A DNA stretch of 64,000 nucleotides from Plotosus lineatus (Eukaryota; Chordata; Actinopteri; Siluriformes; Plotosidae): the NCBI GenBank assembly GCA_024760905.1, contig CM045745.1, positions 2,731,501 to 2,795,500 on the forward strand. Reading direction: 5' to 3'. The notes beneath the pieces are model-generated. The model was not told the origin of the DNA and ran no database searches. It saw only the letters and a list, made by a program, of their open reading frames with translations. This document shows, in pieces, positions 57,263-64,000 of the stretch. Both the position numbers and the translations under genes were made by a program. The stretch's first letter is position 1. The number at the start of each line of letters is the position of its first letter.

Positions 57263-58539
57263 GTGAGAGTCCTGCTGCCAGCTTTCTCTAATTGGAAAGG
57301 AGGCTCTATAAAGAACAGGATGCGTTAGCACACCATCACAGCTTTAAATGAGGGCCTTTTGGACAGTCAAAGATTTACTGTAAATCTCCCTCTTGTTAAA
57401 TTAGGAGAACACTACATAATGGATTACCAAACAAATGGCTCTGCTATTAACTGGCAGTAACCGCCAGTAAAAAGCGTGCGAGCACTAGTGCTTCATTCCT
57501 TGATATTACGCTACCACAATATTTTATCAATAATTTATTCTTAATCTGATTGTAAGGTCCCAAATCTGCCAAATTTTACTCCCCTTTCCTCGACACAGTT
57601 CATGATTCTACCTTATCGTAAGCTATCGCTCAGTAAACACCCTTGTACTTTTGGGCGGAGATGTTGTGCTTACAGTGATTAATGTGAGGTAATATCAATC
57701 AGTGTATATTTGACAAAATGACAGTGAAGTGTAATATTGTATGCTAGTATATACTACACAGGTTTGCTGATTGGTTTGCTGTCTGGGGAATAACAATAGT
57801 ACATAATATGCAGGAAAGGTGCAATCAGATGGGTCTACTAGTCTCAGGTTTAAAAAAAAAAAATCATTATTCCAAGCGAAATCGACAAACTTCAGAATTA
57901 CACATTATAACGCTTTAAAGTGGAAAAATAACCCGTACACATCTGGCTTTCTTATGTTTCCTGGTTATTCTAAAATTCTGTATTAGTGTGCAAGCGCATC
58001 TTTACAGAGGCGTTTTTCTTCTGTGTTTGTGTGGTATTTATGTGATCCTCTGAATGAGAGTGCACGCCTGTCAGCTTCACAGCACAAATAAAATGGAATT
58101 ATAAACATAAACATCTGCTCCATTACCTCATCTCAAAGCACACAGCCCACCTGAACAGTCTCTGGCCTGGTTAAAATATATAAATATACATTTTAAACCT
58201 CTTGCTTTAGTCTGCCGGCCTGTTTCCTTGACACTCAATTTTTAATTAGCTGTTAATTAGTCTTCAAACACACATTTATAGATCGGATTTTCTTATGTGT
58301 TCATGTAATATGTACGAACTCTAAATACGCGTACACTTTCACTCTGTAGCACCGAACGTGCACAGCTCATTTCACCAGTCTGTCTTGGTTAAAGTAAGTA
58401 AATAAAAACTATAAAAATCTATTTTTTTCTTTACACTATGCAAAATTATGCATAAAGGATGATGTCAGATGCTCTTCGGCTCTGCACCTGGGTACACTAC
58501 AAGCTTGTCTGCATTCACCCTGATTTAAAAATACTGTCA
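57263..58539. other. asap1 intron, no repeat recognised
   Basis: The donor is GTGAGA. It is among the cleaner intronic stretches here. Confidence 0.5.
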
Positions 58540-58734
58540 TTAGCAGTCCATTAGTAGGCAATAGAGTTGTGAAAAGGCCTCTTCAAATTCTGCAGTCTTC
58601 TGAAGGCCACCCACTGGTCTTAATTTGGCACATCCTACCATCACTCTAGTGCTATCACAACCCATGAAAGCATGGAGGCCAAGCAATGAACAATGGTCAG
58701 GATTCATCTTGAGATTAGGGTACCCCATAAACAT
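58540..58734 (-). pseudogene. Fragment of an uncharacterised repetitive protein (GLHAFxGCDS motif)
   Basis: Minus-strand frame of 64 residues with LLGLHAFMGCDSTRVMVG then LQKTAEFEEAFSQLY. I recall a GLHAFTGCD-type motif in many copies of uncharacterised fish and invertebrate proteins, probably mobile-element derived. I cannot name the family. It is truncated. Confidence 0.4.
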
Positions 58735-59117
58735 GACCAGAACATCCTGTGTATATCCCAGTTTATTCAGTGGTATCTCTCCATTTCATTAATCAGATAT
58801 GATAAGGGTTCTGAAATATTTAGTAAAGGGGAAAATGCAGGTCCTATCTAGCTCACGGAGCAAACCTATGGAGGTGTGGAGTGACCTCAAAGCAATTACC
58901 CTAAGAAAATAAAGTAAAATGGTCCAGTTGATTACAGTGATGATGATAAAAACATCCTCTTTATATGATTATAGACTTTAGATGACCTTGAGACTGTAGG
59001 TGTCCACATTATGCTGAGCTACACACAAGTTCTGCAGATCAGCTAAAAATCTGAGTAGAGGCGAATAGCCTCTCAATATCGCTCTCGACAAAGTAAATAA
59101 TACACCATGTCCTTCTC
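58735..59117. other. asap1 intron, unassigned
   Basis: Nothing recognised before the (CT)n tract. Confidence 0.45.
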
Positions 59118-59119
59118 TT

Positions 59120-59168
<49 letters not shown>
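59118..59168. repeat. (CT)n microsatellite
   Basis: About 25 CT units. Confidence 0.95.
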
Positions 59169-59178
<10 letters not shown>

Positions 59179-59324
59179 ACACTGCCCTCCAAAATTATTG
59201 GCACCCCTGTTTAAGATGTATTCTTTCGATTCTAATAAATTCAGTTTTTTATTTTCTAAATAATATAGGACCACAATGAAAAAGCGGAAATTCCAACCTG
59301 TAATTCAAGTGCATTTATTCAGTG

Positions 59325-59477
59325 GGGCGGCATGGTGGCGTAGTACTAAGCACATTTGTCTCCTAAAAGAAGGCCTGGGCTTGATTCCCAGCTCGGACGT
59401 ATTTGTCTGCATTTTCTCTGGAGACTTCGGTTTCTGACCACAATCAAACCATGCACATGCTGTTCCAAATCACCCCT

Positions 59478-59523
<46 letters not shown>

Positions 59524-59700
59524 GCGTGCGTGTGCGTGTGAGTATGAAATGGGTTGTGTGAGTGTTGGCACTGTAATGGAGTGGTGAGCTGCCCAGGGTG
59601 TACCCCACCATTGCCTGGAGTCAGCTGAGATGGGCGCCAGCCTCCCCGCGACCCTAAATAGGATTAAGTGGTTCAGAAAATGAATGTATGAATGATTTCA
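59325..59700 (+). mobile_element. tRNA-derived SINE, ATTCATT-tail family, inside the Tc1-like element
   Basis: The head is GGGGCGGCATGGTGGCGTAG, the B box region GGGCTTGATTCCCAG and the tail GGATTAAGTGGTTCAGAAAA then TGAATG repeats. It is flanked by ATTCAGTG and ATTTCAGTG. A (GT)n tract (59479-59540) lies inside. Confidence 0.82.
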
Positions 59701-60070
59701 GTGTGGGGGGGATCCCAAATTAAGAAATAATTATGAGGAATTCATGGGAGGAGTTTGATTCTATATCTGGTGAACCACTTCTGTGTAGATTTAGCCACAT
59801 TTTAGGGTAATTATCTTGCTGAAAGACCCAGTGACGGCCCATCTTCAGTTTTCAGGCAGAGGCCACCATATTTTGATTTAAATTGTCCTGGTCTTTAAAA
59901 GTGTTCAGGATTCCCTGCACCCTAACAAAGTTCCTGGGACCTCTGGGAGAGGAACAGGCCACAGCATCACCGATCCTCCCCCAATCTTCACAGAGAGCAT
60001 TAGGTGCTTTTCTACATGCTCATCTTTTGTGTTCCACCAGACTCACTTATAGTCTGTTGGCAAAAAGCTG

Positions 60071-61364
60071 TACAGTAGAGCCTCAGAATCCGAACGCTCT
60101 AGAGTCCGAACAAATCGGAATCCGAACAAAAAGTCCATGAGTTCTTCCGTCCGGGAAACCGAACAAAAACCGGAAGTTGAACTCGAGAAACGCGCGAGAA
60201 AAAAAGAGATTGAGAAGGAGGAAAAGCGTGCAACTTCCGGAAGTTGTTGTCACTATGTATGTTCTGGGAAAGTCCTGAAGTTGTTACTATATATCACCCT
60301 AAAAGCTGTCCTGGGGAAGCCCGGAAGTTGTTGATGCAGTACTATGTACGTATCACAAGTACTAAAGCTAAAGCTAGCGCTAAAGCAATAAAGCTATCTA
60401 ATCACTAATGCCATATACCACCTCCAGTGACAAATACGATTTAGAGTACCAAACAGAAAACCCACAGATTGACTTATAGGCATAACTGCCTAAACGAAGC
60501 AGAAGAGGATGTATGTATGTATGTATGTAAGCTAAGCTAAAGCGCTAGCAGCGCTGTGAACGCCTTTAACGATGAGGTCATGAGCCACTTCCGTAAGGTT
60601 TTGAAAAGAAGGCAGAAACAAGCCATGTTAGAAATGTTCCTCAAGAAAAGAAAGGGACATCCTGAAGAAGAGTCATCCATGGAAAGTGGTAGCAAGAGGA
60701 AAAAAACACCTTTGGCTGATTTGCCTGAAGCTGTTATGGAAGGGAATCCGCTTTTCTTCCTCTCCAACATTTACGTATGCCAACTGCTCACCACCACAAA
60801 GGTTAAAATTCTCATCTTTATTGTTCTCATGCTTTAACTTTTCTGTGGTTTTTATTTTAGTGTGTTATGGTCTCTCTCAGGTGTGGGTTTTATTGTTCAC
60901 AGGGTGTGTTTTATTGTTCACAGGGAAGGCACTAGATCACGGGGAAATCGTAGTCACTGTTCGACATGCAGAGAAACACAAAAATCAAACTAAACTGTGC
61001 TCCACCAGTTCCCGTTTAAGTTTGATTTCCGTGTTTCTAGTGCTCTAGCGCCTGTGTTCTAGTGCCTTCCCTATGAACAATAAAGTGCACCTGTTTTTGT
61101 AGATGAAACAGGGAAATAGTACTCACTGTTAGAGAGACAGAAAAGTTAAAGAGTCTCTCACAACACAGACCATAACACAGTATACTGTATTCAATATTTT
61201 TTTTTCACTTACTTTGCGGACCTATGGTACGAGTTACGGTACTGTTAACTTCTGTTAAAAAGACAACGGAACGGATTAAGACCATTATTTGTAATGGGAA
61301 AAGTGGATTGGGAATCCGAACAGCCGTCTGGAACGGATTAAGTTCGATTACCGAGGCTCCACTA
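60071..61364 (+). mobile_element. Tigger-like element inserted in the Tc1-like transposon
   Basis: The left end is TACAGTAGAGCCTCAGAATC; the right end, inverted, is TAGTGGAGCCTCGGTAATCG. TCCGAAC motifs follow both ends. It is about 1.3 kb with a deletion of most of the transposase. Only a C-terminal fragment remains. Confidence 0.85.
60556..60740 (+). pseudogene. C-terminal fragment of a Tigger-type transposase
   Basis: It reads HFRKVLKRRQKQAMLEMFLK, then basic and acidic residues and LADLPEAVMEGN. This resembles the region after the DDE domain of Tigger proteins (a LKRRxQQxxLxxFL-like helix and LPxVxMEGDS). No catalytic part is left. Confidence 0.65.
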
Positions 61365-61994
61365 TATTTCAAAGCACACAGTCCCAGTTGAAGTTCTAGT
61401 ACCACTTAGTGAACTCTAGATTTTGCATTTATGATTGTGAGTGAGGAAAGGTTTTTCCCTGCATGTCTGCCAGACAGCTTGTTGGTATGTAGATGGAGCC
61501 TGATGGTTGTTTTGGAGACTTTGTGACCCCAGGATTCTCACATTTGTTGCGATTCTTTAACAGTGAGCTTTGAAGAACGTTTTATTTCTCTTATCATCCT
61601 CTGCACTATACCTGGTGGTAAGATAACCTTGCTTCCTCGTCAAGGCTTGTTTATCGCTATTCCGGTTGTTTTAAACTTTTTAATGATTCCTCTGACAGTA
61701 GATAGGTGCAGGCAAGGGCCGATTTTCTTGTAGCCGTTGCTTGATTTGTGAAGGTCGACACACATCTGTCTTACTTGAAAGGTGTGTTCCTTTGTTTTTC
61801 CCCTGTTGAAGAGTGGATAAGAGAGATGGTCTCTGCGTCACATCATATTTATACCCCAGGGAAGCAGGAAGTGATGAGTTACTAATAAAATTTTCCGAGA
61901 TACTCTGATCAACTTGATAAACTACTGTAGAAATGACAGAAATACTTTAATTACATTTATTTCTGAAGAATTGTTGTGGGGGGCAATAACTTAT

Positions 61995-61997
<3 letters not shown>

Positions 61998-62060
<63 letters not shown>
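61998..62060. repeat. (GT)n microsatellite
   Basis: About 30 GT units, at the former right end of the Tc1-like element. Confidence 0.95.
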
Positions 62061-62063
<3 letters not shown>

Positions 62064-62327
62064 TGTACGTTTAAATGTACAACTCAGCAGAAAAATGCTT
62101 CCCATGCTGACCATAAACAGCTCATATTGGTTTCAGGAAAATATTTGAACAGGTTTATCCTTCATCAGTTTTCAGAACATGAAGATGGGAAGATTTTTCT
62201 TTTTGATCATCATATGAAACAGATTTTATTGGTATCAATGAGGTAGTTTTTGTGTGTATTTTCTGAAATGAAAATAAACCAAGTGTTATATCACCACTAA
62301 AGCAAGCACAATTCTTGTTGTTTATAG

Positions 62328-62377
62328 GACCTCAAAAAACCTTTTGACAAAGCCTGGAAAGATTATGAAGCAAAGTT
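62328..62377 (+). CDS. asap1: asap1 coding exon, BAR domain (fourth in window)
   Basis: The 50 bases encode DLKKPFDKAWKDYEAK plus two bases of a phenylalanine codon. It follows TTGTTTATAG and precedes GTAAGT, ending in phase 2. It joins the previous exon as GVKG-DLKKPF and the next as F-TKIEKEK, both as in ASAP1. It encodes part of BAR helix 2. Confidence 0.95.
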
Positions 62378-62792
62378 GTAAGTAATGTTACTTTATGGAT
62401 TTGGAGTGTACATGGGTTTCTGTTATTTGTCTTGTGAATATAAAGCCACTTGTAATAATATAGTTTGTATCACTGTGCAGAGGTTTAAGGTACTACATGC
62501 AAAGAGATGCTGTTCTGCAAAGGTGCCTTCAGATATAATGAAATTACATGTTTCTGCATTAAAAATATTATAAACACAGTAAACCATAATAAATGAAAGA
62601 TTTGTCAAGATTTGGTCTGATGACTCAGGTACAGTTTGTACAGGAAATTATCAGCAAGTTTTACTGATAATATTGTAGAACCAGCCAGAGTTTGGGCTTG
62701 AATCTGACTCAATAATACAGGAAATAGTTAGAAATTAATTTCTATAACAAAGTTATAGTAATAACATAACCTTTTGCATAGTACACAATAAT

Positions 62793-62828
<36 letters not shown>

Positions 62829-62863
62829 CTAAGAATAATCATAAATAACAATAATAATAATGA
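62378..62863. other. asap1 intron with (AAT)n tract
   Basis: The donor is GTAAGT. An (AAT)n run lies at about 62792-62825. The open frame at 62385-62573 is a chance frame. Confidence 0.6.
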
Positions 62864-63208
62864 GATAGTGGTGGCGTGGTGGTAGGGTGCTGGCTTACTG
62901 ATCTGAAGGTTCGGGGTTCAGGCACCACTATCTCCAAGTTGTCACTGCTGACCCCCAGTTCAGCTAACTGGGTTATCAAAGACCAGCAATTACTCTGGCT
63001 GGCTGTGGTGAGAGGCTGTTAGAGACCCGTTGCTGTTGTTCATTAAGAATGGCCACTGGGTTGCCATCAGCATGTTTCTGCCCTGTGATGGCCTGGCGAG
63101 CTGTCTATGGTGTCCTCTGCCCTCGCCCAGAGTCGCCAGAGAGGGGCGTCAGCCTCCCCACAATCCCCATTAGATTTAAGTCGATCAGAAAATGAATGAA
63201 TGAATAAT
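62864..63208 (+). mobile_element. tRNA-derived SINE, ATTCATT-tail family, near an exon
   Basis: The head is GATAGTGGTGGCGTGGTGGT, the B box region GGGGTTCAGGCACC and the tail TTTAAGTCGATCAGAAAATG then AATGAATGAATAA. It ends about 135 bases before the next asap1 exon. Confidence 0.82.
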
Positions 63209-63343
63209 ACTTCTATGATGCTGATGATGATAATGATTGTTTCTGTAAACTTTTCCAGATTTGAAGAAAATGCTTTTTTAAAATGATTAGATGTGCAAAA
63301 ACAAAGTATATGTCAAACCACACCCCCAAAATTTGCCCATCAG

Positions 63344-63473
63344 TACCAAGATTGAGAAGGAGAAGCGGGAGCATGCAAAACAGCACGGGATGATCCGAAC
63401 GGAGATCACTGGAGCTGAGATCGCAGAGGAGATGGAGAAAGAACGCAGGATTTTTCAGCTACAGATGTGTGAA
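63344..63473 (+). CDS. asap1: asap1 coding exon, BAR domain (fifth in window)
   Basis: The 130 bases, with the two carried over, encode FTKIEKEKREHAKQHGMIRT, EITGAEIAEEMEKERRIFQL and QMCE: 44 codons without a stop. The acceptor is TGCCCATCAG, the donor GTGAGC, phase 0. KREHAKQHGMIRTEITGAEI is diagnostic of ASAP1; ASAP2 has K-EHAKLHG and EISG in this stretch. The poor pyrimidine tract of the acceptor (CCAAAATTTGCCCATCAG) is notable. The rest of the BAR domain should follow outside the window. Confidence 0.95.
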
Positions 63474-64000
63474 GTGAGCATGAAAAATTGCTTACATTGA
63501 TTTCTCACCCCTTGTTTGTGCTTCAGGCATATTACAATAGCACAATTCCTAGCACAATGAAGCATTAATGGAAGCACCATACATACATCCTTTACATGGA
63601 CCATTACCATGAAACCTAATTCATCATCCTTTCCATCAATCTTCCCTTCCACTAGATGGCAGCAGCAGCCTTTTTCAAGTAAATTAGCTCATCATTCATG
63701 ACTTAAAAAAGATTGCATGCTTGCTTATTGCTGTTAAGTTTTGTCAGAAAATGCAAGTAAAGAGGAAAAGAGATCACATTTCTAAACATCATTTTGTGAT
63801 GGATTTCACGGTTGATTTTTAGAACAGATGTTCAGTGACTTATTCATCCCTCGATCATCTTTAAATTTAGTGTAGTGACCCTCACTGGAAATGAGACCAG
63901 TCCTGCTTTAGAGTGTGTGAAGCTATACATTTTTTTCTCAGAAGCCAGTGTCCTGTTATCCGCGTGCATGTATATGTTTGAGCATCCAAACTCTGTTTGT
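63474..64000. other. Start of the next asap1 intron
   Basis: The donor is GTGAGC. No exon or repeat is recognised up to the window end. Confidence 0.6.

Larger units (their letters stand above)
59178..61995 (-). mobile_element. Decayed Tc1-like transposon invaded by a SINE and a Tigger element
   Basis: The left end is TACACTGCCCTCCAAAATTA. The minus strand between the insertions still shows a transposase: HWVFQQDNYPK near 59825 (second catalytic D region), and PRNFVRVQGILNTFKDQDNL near 59935-59880. Right of the Tigger, helix-turn-helix remnants are seen (61400-61800). The right terminal repeat is lost in the (GT)n at 61998. The frame is full of stops. Confidence 0.72.

Overview
The window is vertebrate nuclear DNA, almost certainly from a teleost fish. 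It has five correctly phased, intron-split exons of a vertebrate gene set in very repeat-rich sequence. The repeats are typical of fish: Rex3 and other RTE-clade LINEs, L2/CR1 and jockey-superfamily LINEs, fish-type L1, an R2-like LINE with a restriction-like endonuclease, several tRNA-derived SINEs, Tc1/mariner, pogo/Tigger and hAT DNA elements, and long AC, AT, AAT and CT microsatellites. There is no bacterial operon, CRISPR array, prophage or rRNA. The species cannot be named from what is visible.

The only host gene I can support is asap1 (ArfGAP with SH3, ankyrin repeat and PH domains), on the + strand. Five consecutive coding exons lie at 35932-36004, 54477-54622, 57188-57262, 62328-62377 and 63344-63473. 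Together they give 158 uninterrupted codons of the N-terminal BAR domain, roughly residues 43-200 of the family. The start-codon exon was not seen and should lie to the left. The PH, ArfGAP, ankyrin and SH3 exons should lie to the right. So 1-35931 is probably upstream intron or gene flank, and the rest is intronic.

Layout: 1-4750 holds decayed LINEs (an RTE 5' end, an L1 split by a SINE, L2-like and CR1-like pieces). 5580-10770 holds two jockey-superfamily LINE copies, one split by a nearly undamaged Tc1 transposon with an open transposase frame (8547-10174). 10794-14276 holds pogo-like elements, a SINE, a MITE and a repeat with perfect 103-bp direct repeats. 14320-17970 is mostly unassigned. 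17971-25510 is a mosaic of SINE, pogo-like, L1, RTE, Tc1-like, Rex3 and hAT pieces. 26053-29203 is a full-length RTE LINE with perfect 17-bp target duplications and one small frameshift. 29850-34470 holds SINEs, two adjacent pogo-like MITEs and a Rex3 piece. The large asap1 intron (36005-54476) contains two deep transposon nests (39821-42323 and 43073-46897) and an R2-like LINE interrupted by an L2 tail. The later introns carry a long microsatellite next to a splice acceptor and a Tc1-like element invaded by both a SINE and a Tigger element.

I found no clearly undescribed biological system. The observations most worth a second look are: the Tc1 copy with a paralogous empty site in the same window; the young RTE copy; a tRNA-headed SINE whose body resembles the 5' end, and whose tail resembles the 3' end, of that RTE; a pogo-like family with two short reading frames on opposite strands; and the perfect 99-bp inverted and 103-bp direct repeats. 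Element names come from recalled family features, not from a search, and most boundaries are approximate unless a terminal repeat or target duplication is cited.
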